Translations under genes and position numbers: made by a program
The notes under the pieces: model-generated
The model's database searches: none
Told to the model about the DNA's origin: nothing
What the model saw: the letters and a program-made list of their open reading frames with translations, nothing else
In this document: piece after piece, positions 35,149 to 45,166 of the stretch
How the letters are laid out: each line of letters starts with the position of its first letter
How positions within the stretch are numbered: the first letter of the stretch is position 1
From: Prevotellaceae bacterium
GTDB taxonomy: Bacteria; Bacteroidota; Bacteroidia; Bacteroidales; UBA932
Direction: 5' to 3'
DNA: 64,000 nucleotides
Assembly (NCBI GenBank): GCA_031258195.1
Contig: JAIRNF010000037.1
Location: 1-64,000, forward strand

Positions 35149-35676
35149 TTATGTGGAGGCAATATGTTCGTCATTATTCTGCCATTTACCATGTACTTTT
35201 AAAGTTTGCTCAATAATGTCTCTTACGCAACCTTGCCCGCCTTTATATGGCGAAATAAATGCCGCAGCTCTTTTTACCTCAATTACGGCATCAGAGGGGC
35301 ATGTTGCTAAACCGCACCTTTCCATAATAGGAATGTCGGGGATATCATCACCCATAAATAAAACTTCACCGGGTTGAAGATGGTATTTGTAGCAGAATTC
35401 TTCGAAGTCGGGCAGCTTATCAAAAGAGCGTAAGTAGATGTCTGTAACCTTCAGCTGGTTAAAACGGCTTTTTATCGTTTCTGATGCACCGCCTGTTATT
35501 ATGGCTATAGGGTATCCCTTTTCTACGGCATAGCGTATAGCATAGCCGTCTTTTGCGTTATAGGTGCGTAGAAGATCACCGTCAATGTAGGTAAGCACAG
35601 AACCATCTGTAAATACTCCGTCAACATCAAATGCAAATGCTTTAATCTTGTGTAAGTCTGCTTTGTAATTACTCAT
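35149..35676 (-). CDS. kdsC: 3-deoxy-D-manno-octulosonate 8-phosphate phosphatase (KdsC)
   Basis: HAD-family phosphatase that releases KDO from KDO-8-phosphate, on the way to lipid A inner core. The 175 residues carry the HAD motif I AFDVDGVFTDG (two Asp), motif II IAIITGGAS, and motif III MGDDIPDIPIMERCG. It lacks a cap domain, as KdsC does. Its start overlaps the end of the upstream dehydrogenase gene by 8 bp, indicating translational coupling. The preceding pathway enzyme KdsA is encoded about 3 kb away on the plus strand. Confidence 0.92.
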   Translation of the reverse strand: MSNYKADLHKIKAFAFDVDGVFTDGSVLTYIDGDLLRTYNAKDGYAIRYAVEKGYPIAIITGGASETIKSRFNQLKVTDIYLRSFDKLPDFEEFCYKYHLQPGEVLFMGDDIPDIPIMERCGLATCPSDAVIEVKRAAAFISPYKGGQGCVRDIIEQTLKVHGKWQNNDEHIAST

Positions 35677-36463
35677 TTTGTTGTTTTAATATGCTTTCTG
35701 TAAGCTGTTGGTATATTGTTTGTAGATCGGGATTTGATGCCAGTAGTTCCATATGCTTGTTTATTATATTCGTATCGTTACGCGATGCCGGTCCTGTTTG
35801 AGCGGCTATAGGATTATCGGTCAAAAAAGCATTTGCTATTGTTTGTTCAACCAATGGTCGTAGTATTGCAAAATTTAAGTTGGCTTCTTTTATTAGCTTA
35901 TTGCCGAGAACCAGCATATGGTTAAGAAAGTTGCAAGCGAAAACAGCTGATGTATGTAGCTTCAACCTGTTTTCTGAGCTAAGCGCCGATACTTTTTTAG
36001 AGATCGTTTCTCCTAACTTTTTTAAATGCTGTAAACATTCTTTAACCGGACTTTCGATAAAGATTGGGATGTCCTCAAACGGTAGGGTACGGTTGGTAAA
36101 TGTTTGAAACGGATAGAATACCCCGTAGTATTTTATATTTGTATTTTCTTTAAAAACATCTACAGATGTACCTCCCGATGTATGTACTACCAACCCGTTA
36201 CCAACATTAAGTTGTTTTACAACGTGGGCGATGGCATCATCTTTTATGGCAATAATGTAGCAGTTAGCATTACGTATGAGATCGCTGACTTTGTTGGTAT
36301 ATATGCTCGAATCCAGCTCTGAGGCTAACTCTCGAGCGTGAGAAAGAGTCGGACTATATACCTGTACTATACAGTGCCCTGCCTCTTTCAAGGCATAGCC
36401 AAGGTTGCGAGCAACTTTTCCGCTACCGATTAGTATAACTTGTAATATGCCATTTTTTGCCAT
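35669..36463 (-). CDS. Rossmann-like/DUF2520 dehydrogenase-type protein
   Basis: Predicted NADP-binding protein of about 264 residues, related to pyrroline-carboxylate reductase and ketopantoate-type dehydrogenases. The N-terminus has the dinucleotide motif VILIGSGKVARNLGYAL, then NCYIIAIKDDAIAHV and GLVVHTSGGTSVDVF; the C-terminal half is the helical DUF2520 domain (LKLHTSAVFACNFLNHML, GPASRNDTNII). The start at 36463 (MAKNGILQ) is preferred to an ATG 15 bp upstream. First gene of the DUF2520-kdsC-maf unit. The substrate is unknown. Confidence 0.88.
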   Translation of the reverse strand: MAKNGILQVILIGSGKVARNLGYALKEAGHCIVQVYSPTLSHARELASELDSSIYTNKVSDLIRNANCYIIAIKDDAIAHVVKQLNVGNGLVVHTSGGTSVDVFKENTNIKYYGVFYPFQTFTNRTLPFEDIPIFIESPVKECLQHLKKLGETISKKVSALSSENRLKLHTSAVFACNFLNHMLVLGNKLIKEANLNFAILRPLVEQTIANAFLTDNPIAAQTGPASRNDTNIINKHMELLASNPDLQTIYQQLTESILKQQNE

Positions 36464-36531
36464 ATTACAAATATACAAGTTTTAGGATGTGATGCAAAGA
36501 GCGGATGTTATTTAAGTACTAAAAGTAAAAA

Positions 36532-36551
36532 AGACAGCTGTTTGGCTGTCT
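36532..36551. terminator. Short hairpin upstream of the DUF2520 gene
   Basis: AGACAGC (36532-36538) pairs with GCTGTCT (36545-36551), preceded by A-rich DNA that gives T-run character on the minus strand. It may end the transcript of the gene at 36736-37278. Confidence 0.5.
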
Positions 36552-36616
36552 CGCATTTATTGTAGCTTGGATTAGGTGGGCTATAGAGTAGTTCGTGGTG
36601 CATTTAGAAAAATATT

Positions 36617-36645
36617 CGTCATTTCGACCGAAGGGAGAAATGACG
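36617..36645. repeat. REP/MITE-like element, copy 9 (deleted)
   Basis: Only CGTCATTTCGACCGAAGGGA plus GAAATGACG remains. This is a left arm joined directly to the last bases of a right arm through the shared GAAA(T), as expected from a deletion between short repeats. The arm belongs to the same sub-type as copy 10 at 62,564. Confidence 0.8.
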
Positions 36646-36735
36646 ATGTTATTTTTTTTATAGCTATGGCGTATCTTCTCAAGTTGTTATTTATCAACTA
36701 TATAAACATTATAGATACGTTACGGGTTAGACTCT

Positions 36736-37278
36736 TTACTCTTTCTTACTACTCCCTACAAAATAGTCGTCTTTCTCTTTAAATAGTAGGTTGAAAGTTG
36801 TAAGGCTTCCGTATATACGGGTAATGTATTGCTGTAGGTTAACTTTATCTTCGTCGGTGAGCTTTGGGTGGCTATTTATTTGTTGCTCCATAACCCGAAG
36901 TCGGTCACGTAGCATCACTATTTTATGGAAAAACGTTTCGATAGGAATTTCTTTACTTTGCAATTCGGGGTTTGCAGGAGTAAGTATCATAGTTCCACCA
37001 TTCCAGCGGTCGCCCATTTCAACAACTTCTTGAGTTGCACCATATTGTTCGAGAACATGAGTTACCAGTGCTTCTGCTTCGGCAAGAGAAATACGTGGTT
37101 CGTTACTAGTATCTTCTACCTCATTAACAACGGTAAAACCGCCGTTAGATTTAAGAATACTCATTTTGCCGCCACGCTCGAAAATTACCTCGTAGTCGGT
37201 AAGGTTATTTTTTGTAATAATACCTTCGCCGTAGCGTTCGTGGTCAATTCGTGTTCCGGGTGCTAAATCGTATGACAT
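36736..37278 (-). CDS. Conserved hypothetical protein of Bacteroidales
   Basis: The 180 residues begin DLAPGTRIDHERYGEGIITKNN, followed by YEVIFERGGKMSI. This SH3-like beta barrel with 'G-x-R-V/I-x-H-x-x-(F/Y)-G-x-G-x-(I/V)' resembles the small Tudor/KOW-like module in UvrD- and CarD-type proteins that binds RNA polymerase or DNA. The rest is helical (LRDRLRVMEQQINSHPKLTDEDKVNLQQYI). I know similar Bacteroidetes proteins but no assigned function. A TAGCTTTG box on the minus strand (37366-37373) may be its promoter, with a leader of about 85 nt. Confidence 0.75.
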   Translation of the reverse strand: MSYDLAPGTRIDHERYGEGIITKNNLTDYEVIFERGGKMSILKSNGGFTVVNEVEDTSNEPRISLAEAEALVTHVLEQYGATQEVVEMGDRWNGGTMILTPANPELQSKEIPIETFFHKIVMLRDRLRVMEQQINSHPKLTDEDKVNLQQYITRIYGSLTTFNLLFKEKDDYFVGSSKKE

Positions 37279-37462
37279 ACTTTAATTTGTTTATGGGTTA
37301 ATCGTTAGTCGGGAAGTGTTAAGAGAAATTTTTTTATAGCTGTACATCTCCTTACGCTCCTTGTGCAAAGCTATAACCTTTTTAACAAAAAAGCAAGGTA
37401 GCAGTTTTTAACTGCCAATGTGAGATGAATTATGTAACTTTACAGTAAATTTTAAATCAGCA

Positions 37463-38740
37463 ATGTCAGTACCATTAGCAGAACGTTTACGCCCTAAAAA
37501 TCTTAATGAGTACATCGGTCAGCAGCACTTGATTGGCGAGAGTGCTATTTTACGTAAGATGATAGAATCGGGCAACATTTCGTCTTTTATCCTCTGGGGT
37601 CCTCCCGGTGTAGGTAAAACTACCCTGGCAAAGATTATCGCTAATCAGCAAAACCGTCCTTTTTTTTCGCTTAGTGCGGTAAGTTCGGGGGTTAAAGATG
37701 TACGAGAGGTAATTGAAAGCGCTAAAAAACAACGCTTTTTCAATACGGTTTCTCCTATACTGTTTATAGACGAAATTCATAGGTTCAGTAAGTCGCAGCA
37801 AGATTCGTTGCTTGGAGCAGTGGAGCAAGGTATCGTTACGTTGATTGGTGCAACGACCGAGAATCCTTCGTTTGAAGTGATAAGCCCTTTGCTTTCTCGT
37901 AGTCAGGTGTACGTGCTGAAATCGCTGGATAAAGAAGATTTGGAGAAGCTGCTAAAGCGGGCTATAGAAACCGATGTAGAGCTGAAAGAGCGTAAGTTTG
38001 ATGTTCGGGAAACCGAAGCCCTATTCCGTTTTTCGGGAGGCGATGCTCGTAAACTACTGAATATATTGGAACTTATTATTAACTCTTATGAGCCTGATGA
38101 TATTATTGTTATTGATAACGATACAGCAACGGAACGGCTACAAGAGAACATAGCGTTATATGATAAGAACGGAGAGCAGCACTACGATATTATTTCGGCA
38201 TTTATTAAATCTATCAGAGGTAGCGATCCTAACGCTGCCGTATATTGGTTGGCACGTATGATTGAAGGCGGAGAAGATCCTTTATTTATTGCGCGAAGAA
38301 TGGTTATACTTGCTGCCGAAGACATCGGTTTGGCAAATCCTAACGCGCTACTTATGGCAAATACTTGTTTCGATGCGCTTAGTAAAATAGGTATGCCTGA
38401 GGGGCGTATTATACTTTCGGAAACGGTTATATATTTAGCAACTAGTCCAAAGAGCAATTCCTCATATATGGCAATAGACGCAGCTATTGCATATGTTAAG
38501 CAAACAGGATATCTTCCTGTACCTTTACATTTACGCAATGCACCAACAAAATTAATGAAGCAGCTCGGTTATGGCGACGACTATAAGTATGCCCATAGCT
38601 ATGGTGGAAATTTTGTTGAACAGGAATTTTTACCCGAGGAAATAAGCGGAAAAAAATTCTTTGAACCCGGACAGAATTCGAAAGAAAAAGATATCAGGCA
38701 ACGGTTGGCTCAATACTGGAAAGATAAGTACGAGTACTAG
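37463..38740 (+). CDS. rarA: Replication-associated recombination protein A (RarA/MgsA)
   Basis: AAA+ ATPase that acts at stalled replication forks, related to clamp loaders and eukaryotic WRNIP1. The 425 residues contain LAERLRPKNLNEYIGQQHL, Walker A GPPGVGKTT (near residue 46), Walker B ILFIDEIHRFSK, sensor 1 GATTENPSFEV, and the family C-terminal region HYDIISAFIKSIRGSDPNAAVYWLARM and LRNAPTKLMKQLGYG. Complete. It is followed 37 bp later by kdsA on the same strand. Confidence 0.96.
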   Translation: MSVPLAERLRPKNLNEYIGQQHLIGESAILRKMIESGNISSFILWGPPGVGKTTLAKIIANQQNRPFFSLSAVSSGVKDVREVIESAKKQRFFNTVSPILFIDEIHRFSKSQQDSLLGAVEQGIVTLIGATTENPSFEVISPLLSRSQVYVLKSLDKEDLEKLLKRAIETDVELKERKFDVRETEALFRFSGGDARKLLNILELIINSYEPDDIIVIDNDTATERLQENIALYDKNGEQHYDIISAFIKSIRGSDPNAAVYWLARMIEGGEDPLFIARRMVILAAEDIGLANPNALLMANTCFDALSKIGMPEGRIILSETVIYLATSPKSNSSYMAIDAAIAYVKQTGYLPVPLHLRNAPTKLMKQLGYGDDYKYAHSYGGNFVEQEFLPEEISGKKFFEPGQNSKEKDIRQRLAQYWKDKYEY

Positions 38741-38777
38741 GGTTTGAATATTTGAATCACATATTTATTAAATCACT

Positions 38778-39593
38778 ATGAATATTTCTTATTTAAAACA
38801 TACAGACAGTAATAGCTTCTTTCTTCTTGCAGGTCCATGTGTAGTGGAAAGTGAAGAGCTTTGCATGGAAGTTGCGGAAAAAGTAAAAGCAATTACGGAT
38901 AAGCTAGAGATACCTTATGTGTTTAAAGCATCATATCGCAAGGCAAACCGTTCGCGTATAGATTCGTTTACAGGAGTTGGGGACGAAAAAGCTTTAGGAA
39001 TTCTGAAAAAAGTTCGCGAGACGTTTCAATTGCCAATAGTTACCGATATTCATAATCCGGAAGAAGCAGCATTAGCCGCATCATACGATGTTGATATATT
39101 ACAAATACCCGCATTCCTTGCCCGCCAGACTGATTTACTTGTGGCGGCTGCCAAAACGGGTAAAGTGGTAAATATTAAGAAGGGGCAGTTTATGGCTCCC
39201 GAGTCTATGCGGTTTACAATTGATAAAGTGCGCGATAGCGGTAATGAAAATGTGATGCTAACCGATAGGGGGACTATGTTTGGTTACTACGACCTCATTG
39301 TTGACTACCGAGGTATTGCAGAAATGCAGAAAAACAGTTGTCCTGTAATACTAGATATTACTCATTCGCTACAGCAGCCTAACCAATCATCGGGGGTAAC
39401 GGGTGGAAAGCCGGAATTGATTGAAACCATTGCGCGTGCAGGTATTGCTGTAGGTTGCGATGGTTTGTTTGTCGAAACGCATCCTAACCCGGCGTGCGCC
39501 AAATCAGACGGAGCAAATATGTTAGCGTTAGATAAGTTGGAAGAGATGCTTGCCCGACTTGTTACTTTACGTAAAGTAGTAAATTCGTTTTAA
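38778..39593 (+). CDS. kdsA: 3-deoxy-8-phosphooctulonate synthase (KdsA)
   Basis: Condenses phosphoenolpyruvate with arabinose-5-phosphate to KDO-8-phosphate, the first step of KDO synthesis for lipopolysaccharide. The 271-residue TIM barrel carries LAGPCVVESEEL, FKASYRKANRSR, GFTGVG-type SFTGVGDEKAL, VTDIHNPEEA, QIPAFLARQTDLL, NIKKGQFMAPE, MLTDRGTMFGYYDL and FVETHPNPACAKSDGANML. Complete. It may share a transcript with rarA. It pairs functionally with KdsC at 35149-35676. The 270 bp that follow (39594-39863) show no gene or hairpin. Confidence 0.97.
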   Translation: MNISYLKHTDSNSFFLLAGPCVVESEELCMEVAEKVKAITDKLEIPYVFKASYRKANRSRIDSFTGVGDEKALGILKKVRETFQLPIVTDIHNPEEAALAASYDVDILQIPAFLARQTDLLVAAAKTGKVVNIKKGQFMAPESMRFTIDKVRDSGNENVMLTDRGTMFGYYDLIVDYRGIAEMQKNSCPVILDITHSLQQPNQSSGVTGGKPELIETIARAGIAVGCDGLFVETHPNPACAKSDGANMLALDKLEEMLARLVTLRKVVNSF

Positions 39594-39863
39594 TAGCTGG
39601 CTGTGGAGTATTTGCTATTTTAGTGTTGCCTGTTTAGTAGCTGAATATATTGATTACACTTTCGAATCAATGTTATTACGCTTCAATAATAGAACCATAC
39701 AGGCTTATACATTCTTTTCAAATGTTGTTACTTTTACATGAAAAAAGTTAACAGAAAAAAAGAATGGTTATTGTTAATGCAAAGAGGTTTTGTGATTTCA
39801 TAGTAAAGATTGTTGCTATGTTTACAGGTATATAAAATTATCTAAATATTCTTAAAGACAAAA

Positions 39864-41081
39864 ATGGCTAACCAAGAAATTCGCGATCATTTAGTATTAA
39901 AACCTGTTGGGGCGGAATATCTCGACCAATATAACGAACTGTTGAGGTACGTTTTTCAGGTAACGAATCGCATACTGCAAGAGAGCGGTTATGTTGAAGA
40001 TGAGATAGTAAAAGCCAAAGGTCCGGTACTCGAAAATGCCGATGTCTTTGGTTGGTTTGATGATGATCAGCTGGTTTCGCAAGCTGTTGTTCACCCTTAT
40101 AGAGTAAACATACATGGGCGTATCTTTAAAATGGGCGGACTTACTGGTGTGGGTACCTATCCCGAATACGCAGGTATGGGGCTGATGAACGACTTGATTA
40201 AAGTTGCTCTAAAAAAGATGAAAGATAACGGTCAGCTTGTCTCATATCTTTACCCATATTCAATTCCTTACTATCGTAAAAAAGGGTGGGAGATAATGTC
40301 GGAAACACTTTCTTTTATCATAAAAGATTCACAGCTGCCTAAATACGAAGATACAACAGGGTTTGTTAAGCGTATGCCGGTAGATCATAAAGATGTAATT
40401 CGTACTTACGATAAGTTTGCAAGGGTTAACCACGGCGCAATGATACGCGGGAAGGTTGAGTGGGAAGAATACTGGCGTTGGGAAAACGAGGAAGAAAGAA
40501 CAGCCGCTGTGTTTTACGATAGCAAGAAAAAACCACAGGGCTTTCTGCTATATTGGATTGCAGATGATATCTTCCATATAAAGGAGTTAATATATCTTAC
40601 ACAAGAGGCTAGAAAAGGGTTGTGGAATTTTATACATGCCCACATGTCGATGGTTGAAATGGTAAAAGGAAACGTATATAAAAACGATCCGATAGCTTTT
40701 TTGATGGAAGATAGCCAGATAGAAGAAACGCTCTCCCCATACTATATGGCGCGTATTGTGGATGTCGCGGGGTTTTTAAAGAATTATCCTTTCCAGAGAA
40801 AAACAAGACCGTTTTGCTTTTTAATTACTGACCATATGGCAGAGTGGAATAGCGGGATTTTTAGCGTGGAATGGAGCGAGAATGGGAAGATAAAAATCTC
40901 CCGTAAAGCAAAAGGTAAGAGTATTTCATTAGACATACAAACTTTAACTGCATTACTAATGTGTTTTCGCCGACCTTCATATTTTCATAAAGTAGAGTAT
41001 CTGAATACTGATTTAGACACACTCAGACTACTAGAAGAGATTATTCCCGATGAATACCCATATTTCTCAGACTACTTTTAG
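39864..41081 (+). CDS. GNAT N-acetyltransferase, Eis-like
   Basis: The 405 residues fit the Eis family plan: two tandem GNAT domains and a sterol-carrier-like C-terminus. The first GNAT domain has the acetyl-CoA motif in GVGTYPEYAGMGLMNDLIKVAL, followed by LYPYSIPYYRKKGWEIMSE; the second spans about 180-300 (KPQGFLLYWIADDIFHIKELIYL); the SCP2-like end (about 305-405) includes FLITDHMAEWNSGIFSVEWSENG. Eis proteins acetylate aminoglycosides and other amines; the native substrate here is unknown. Single gene with a short gap to the S41 protease gene. Confidence 0.88.
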   Translation: MANQEIRDHLVLKPVGAEYLDQYNELLRYVFQVTNRILQESGYVEDEIVKAKGPVLENADVFGWFDDDQLVSQAVVHPYRVNIHGRIFKMGGLTGVGTYPEYAGMGLMNDLIKVALKKMKDNGQLVSYLYPYSIPYYRKKGWEIMSETLSFIIKDSQLPKYEDTTGFVKRMPVDHKDVIRTYDKFARVNHGAMIRGKVEWEEYWRWENEEERTAAVFYDSKKKPQGFLLYWIADDIFHIKELIYLTQEARKGLWNFIHAHMSMVEMVKGNVYKNDPIAFLMEDSQIEETLSPYYMARIVDVAGFLKNYPFQRKTRPFCFLITDHMAEWNSGIFSVEWSENGKIKISRKAKGKSISLDIQTLTALLMCFRRPSYFHKVEYLNTDLDTLRLLEEIIPDEYPYFSDYF

Positions 41082-41132
41082 TAGTTTTTTTATTTGGGAA
41101 TAATCGCTATTTTTATAGTAAAATAATATGCT

Positions 41133-42743
41133 ATGAAGAAAATACTTTTTTCGTTTTTCTTGCTCTTTATCTTTAGTAGTACATATAGCCAGCAAGTATC
41201 GGGGGATACATTAGTTGCCGATTTTAAATATTTAGTGAAAGCTTTAGAAGAAACGCATCCCGATCCATATACAGGTTTTGGAGGTAAGGTATTTTTTCAT
41301 AAAAAAGCATTTGAGGTAGAGCAATCGCTAAAAAAAGGAGGTACACTGAATGATTTCTCGGAGACAATTCTTAGCTTCTTTTCAAACCTTGAAGACGGAC
41401 ATACATATTTAGAGCAGATTAATTTCACAAAATCTTATATACCCAACCTTGTTTTACCCATAGAGTTTTCTGTTATCTCTGATGGGCTAATCATTTCTGG
41501 TATTTCTAAAGAAAACGAGCATTTAATAGGGGCGCAACTTGTTAGCGTTAACGGTATAGCTGTAGCCGATTTATTAGAAAGAGTCGGAAGGAGTATTTCT
41601 ACAGAAAATATTTATGGGAGGTACGCTACTCTTTCGGGATATATTAGGCAATTTGATAAAATGAAACGGCTGATCCCTGAGCTGGAAGAGACTACATCTA
41701 TTAAATTGAAAAATCTTTCCGGGGAAATAAAACATGTACAGATAACCTTTCTTAGTAAGGACAATATGGCTTCTATTGTAATGGTCAACGTTCCTGCGTG
41801 GGATAAAATACAAGACGGCTATATGTCTTACAACTATTTAGATAAAAATAACCAAGCAATGTATTTCCGCTTATCATCGGTAATGGCAAAAGAGTCTTTT
41901 TCGTATGTTAAAGAGCAAGGATGGCCAAATACAGAAAGCTGGCTCAAGAGCTTCTATAAATCCACCTTAAAAGCAGAGATGCCGGAAAATATAGATGAAG
42001 CGATTGATAAGCTACTCAATGTTGCTGAGGTTTTTAGGAAGATGTTAGAAGAGATGAAGAAAAATAACTCGGAGGTATTAGTTATAGACTTAAGAGGAAA
42101 CGGAGGAGGGTTTACAGGTATAGTTTTGCCTACTTTATACATGATGTATGGGGATGATTACCTGAAAAAAAATATGGGTACTGAGAACTATATGTTAGTT
42201 TCTCCTTTACTCATTAAGAAGTTTGTAACAACGCTTGATGAGTTTAATAAGCTACGAAATGCCAGCTACGAGTATGGCGACTATACTTTTTTTAGTAGCA
42301 AATCTGAAGATAAACCTATCGAAGACAAAAGAGCCGCATTTATTAATAATACGCTAGGGGAAGGTGCTCGTTTTGTAGAAGATTTGGATGGAAAACCGCT
42401 ATATCAACCTTCTAAAGTATTTGTTATAACAGATGGATGGACATTTAGTGCTGCTTTTCATTATGCTTTTTATTTATGGAAAATGGAGGCAGCTGTTGTT
42501 GGTACTCCATGTATGCAAGCTCCAAACACATACATGGCAACCACTCCTTTCGAATTACCTTTAACTAAGTTAAAAGGATCGATTTCCAATTCATTTCAAG
42601 TATTTCTTCCAGCAGACGATAGAAGAGCAAAAGTTTTTTATCCCGATATTATGTTAAGCTGGAAAGATTATAGCAAATATAATTTTGATAAGCATTCAGA
42701 TGTACTATTTCTTTTAGTAGATGTTTTGAACTTAGACCTATAG
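41133..42743 (+). CDS. S41 family peptidase (C-terminal processing/tail-specific type)
   Basis: Exported serine protease of 536 residues. A signal peptide ends near STYSQQ (residue 20). An N-terminal helical domain (about 25-95, with GHTYLEQ) is followed by a PDZ-like section (GAQLVSVNGIAVADLLER) and the S41 core (VLVIDLRGNGGGF; VFVITDGWTFSAAFHYAFYLW with the probable catalytic Ser). The distance between the core blocks is long. The usual catalytic Lys is not obvious, so activity is likely but unproven. The neighbouring Eis-like gene is 51 bp upstream on the same strand. Confidence 0.85.
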   Translation: MKKILFSFFLLFIFSSTYSQQVSGDTLVADFKYLVKALEETHPDPYTGFGGKVFFHKKAFEVEQSLKKGGTLNDFSETILSFFSNLEDGHTYLEQINFTKSYIPNLVLPIEFSVISDGLIISGISKENEHLIGAQLVSVNGIAVADLLERVGRSISTENIYGRYATLSGYIRQFDKMKRLIPELEETTSIKLKNLSGEIKHVQITFLSKDNMASIVMVNVPAWDKIQDGYMSYNYLDKNNQAMYFRLSSVMAKESFSYVKEQGWPNTESWLKSFYKSTLKAEMPENIDEAIDKLLNVAEVFRKMLEEMKKNNSEVLVIDLRGNGGGFTGIVLPTLYMMYGDDYLKKNMGTENYMLVSPLLIKKFVTTLDEFNKLRNASYEYGDYTFFSSKSEDKPIEDKRAAFINNTLGEGARFVEDLDGKPLYQPSKVFVITDGWTFSAAFHYAFYLWKMEAAVVGTPCMQAPNTYMATTPFELPLTKLKGSISNSFQVFLPADDRRAKVFYPDIMLSWKDYSKYNFDKHSDVLFLLVDVLNLDL

Positions 42744-43035
42744 GATGGTAAAAGAGGGAAAATAAAGTATAAGATTGCTCAAATTGTTTGTTGATAAAAT
42801 TTTATATATTTATACTGTATCTTATATTCTATTGTTTATTAGCCTATTATTAACTTATTATATTGTCAATCCTAATATTTAGGTTACACTATCAATTTTT
42901 TTTGAACACTTTTTATTTGGATTTGTTAACAGTTCGATGTAATGTATTTCATATTTAAATTAGGTGTTTATACTCTTAAATGGCTGTTAACATTTAGTGT
43001 ACGGCTAAAGTTAATGTGATTACTCTTAACGAAAA
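42744..43035. other. AT-rich intergenic region with nothing recognisable
   Basis: About 290 bp of AT-rich DNA between the S41 peptidase gene and the decayed DUF255 gene. No ORF with coding character, hairpin or repeat was found. Confidence 0.6.
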
Positions 43036-45048
43036 ATGAGTGACAATATAGAATATAAAAGAGTTCATAGATTCAGGAGAAAGCATTTACTTTTTAATGC
43101 ATAAAACCAGCCTTATCGATTGGCACCAATGGGGGCAAGAGTTGAGAACAAGCTGCTATTTATACATATTGGCTACATTGCTTGTCATTGGTGTGTAAGC
43201 AAAACTCGCTTGAGCTTTGAATACAATGATGAGGTTGCAGATTTCATCAACCAAAACTTCATACCTATTTTAATCGATAAAGACGAGCGTCCGGATTTAG
43301 AACGATACTACTCAAACATAGTTCAAGAAGTAGATCAGCTATCTAATTGGTCTATTACGAGTTTCGCATTGTTTGACGGTACACCTGTTTTTGGTACAAC
43401 CTATTTGAGCCCGGAACATTTGCTGGAAGTTGCCGAAAATGTTCTTAATACATTTAAAGATGATCCCCTTAACGTTTTAGAAGTAGCAAAAGACTTAAGC
43501 GATAGCCTTATACCAACATGCCCGCAATCTGGTAATGAAGAATACTCTTTTTCAGAAAGAGATATTCATATCATAGTTGAACCATGGAAACGTAAGTTCG
43601 ATAAAAAGAATGGCAGAACATTATACCCACCTGAATATCCGTTAGCCATTGGAAAAGAGTTCTTATTAGAGTATGCCTATCATTTTAACGACGAGGTGGT
43701 TTTAAAGCACATAAAGCTTACGCTGGATAAAATGGCGGAGGGTGGCTTATACGATCATATTAATGGAGGTTTTTTCCATTATACAAAAGATGCCGCATGG
43801 CGATGTCCGTTTTATGAGAAGCAGCTTATGGATAACGCCGTTTCTATAAATTTGTGTGCTAAAGCACAGCAGTATATTCCCTCACCATTGTATAAAAAGT
43901 TTATAGAAGAAACTTTGCAATTTTCTATGAGGCATCTGTTAGCAATTGACGGTGGATTTCATTCGTCAATACAGGCAGACCCACTAGGTAGAGAAAGTTC
44001 TTTTTATACATGGACTATAGATGAGTTTGAGCAAGTATTAGGCGATGATGCAAAGCTTGCCATAAAGTATTATGGTTTAAAGCGCCATGGTAGCAACGAT
44101 TATAGAAATACGCTATACGTAAGTTCAACAATAAAAGAGCTAAGTAATGAGTTTAGTTTAAGTGAAAAAGATGTAGAAAAAAATCTTGCCAATATAAGGG
44201 CTAAGCTCATTAAGGCTTTTAATAGTCGGGCATTTATCAATCCGGATGATAAAGTTATCACGTCGGCTAATGCCATGATTGCTAAAGCATATATTTCGGG
44301 GTACCGGGTATTAGGTTACGAAGAATATCTGTTATTTGCTAACGAAACGCTGAACTACATTAGAACTCGCTTAATGACGGATGATGGAAGGCTTGTTCAT
44401 TTTATTCGTAACGGTAAGGTAGAAGGAGAAGGTCTTTTAGATGATTATGCTCATACTATTGATGCTTTTATAAATATGTATTTGGTTGATGGTAACGAGC
44501 AATGGATATTCAATGCTAAATTATTAGCCGATTATACCATCTCAAAATTTTTCGATCCCGAAATTAAAATGTTCCTTAACTGCGAGAGAAACGAAAAAAA
44601 CAGTAAAATACAAACTATGCCTGTTGCAGACGGAGCATTTCCTTCAGGCGGCTCGGTTATGCTTCATTGCTTAGCGGCGCTTGGCTTACTTTTTCAAGAT
44701 GGGGAGTATAAAACAAAAGTAAAACAGCTAATGTATAATATGAAAGATCAGCTGCCAGGTTCTGGTCCGTATTGTGCAAATTGGACGCGTTTACTCTTTT
44801 GTTTTGTCAAGCCGCACCATCTTATAGCTATAGTAGTACCAAAAGCTGAGGGCATTGCTACAAAATATCTTTCGCGCTACCATACAGATACAGACATTGT
44901 ATTTATAAATAAAGAGTCTAAGCTGCCATTATTTGCTCATATACAATATAACCCGAATGCAACAGAGTTTTATCTCTACGAGAAAGGGGTGTTTAAAAAG
45001 AAGCTTAGCGATTTAGAAGAGCTGGAATCTTTACTTCGAAGAGAATAA
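43036..45048 (+). pseudogene. Thioredoxin-domain protein DUF255 (YyaL/spermatogenesis-associated type), N-terminal frame lost
   Basis: The long frame (from 43120) has HIGYIACHWC, the CxxC of the DUF255 thioredoxin domain, DKDERPDLERYY, and a long six-hairpin-glycosidase-like domain (PPEYPLAIGKEFLLEY, GGLYDHINGGFFHY, SLFYTWTIDEFE-like, DDYAHTIDAFI, DGAFPSGGSVM). Upstream, the family start is in other frames: ATG at 43036 (MSDNIEYK), a shift near 43062, then HKTSLIDWHQWGQE, and another break near 43141 with loss of about eight residues. The intact family is about 670-700 residues and its role is unknown. The 43120 start could in theory still make a near-complete protein, though without the first conserved block. 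Confidence 0.7.
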
Positions 45049-45166
45049 ATACCCTCAAATAATTCTATCCTTATATTTTTTGTACCTTTAGTCGGCAAAA
45101 TTGTAGTCATTTTGCCAATATATTTTTGATTAGTATAATCGTAGTGCAATTCCTAAAAACACCAGC

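Noticed and set aside
42744-43035. Possible replication origin or iteron region because of high AT content
   Set aside because: No DnaA-box cluster, no repeats and no nearby replication genes; simple AT-rich intergenic DNA is sufficient.
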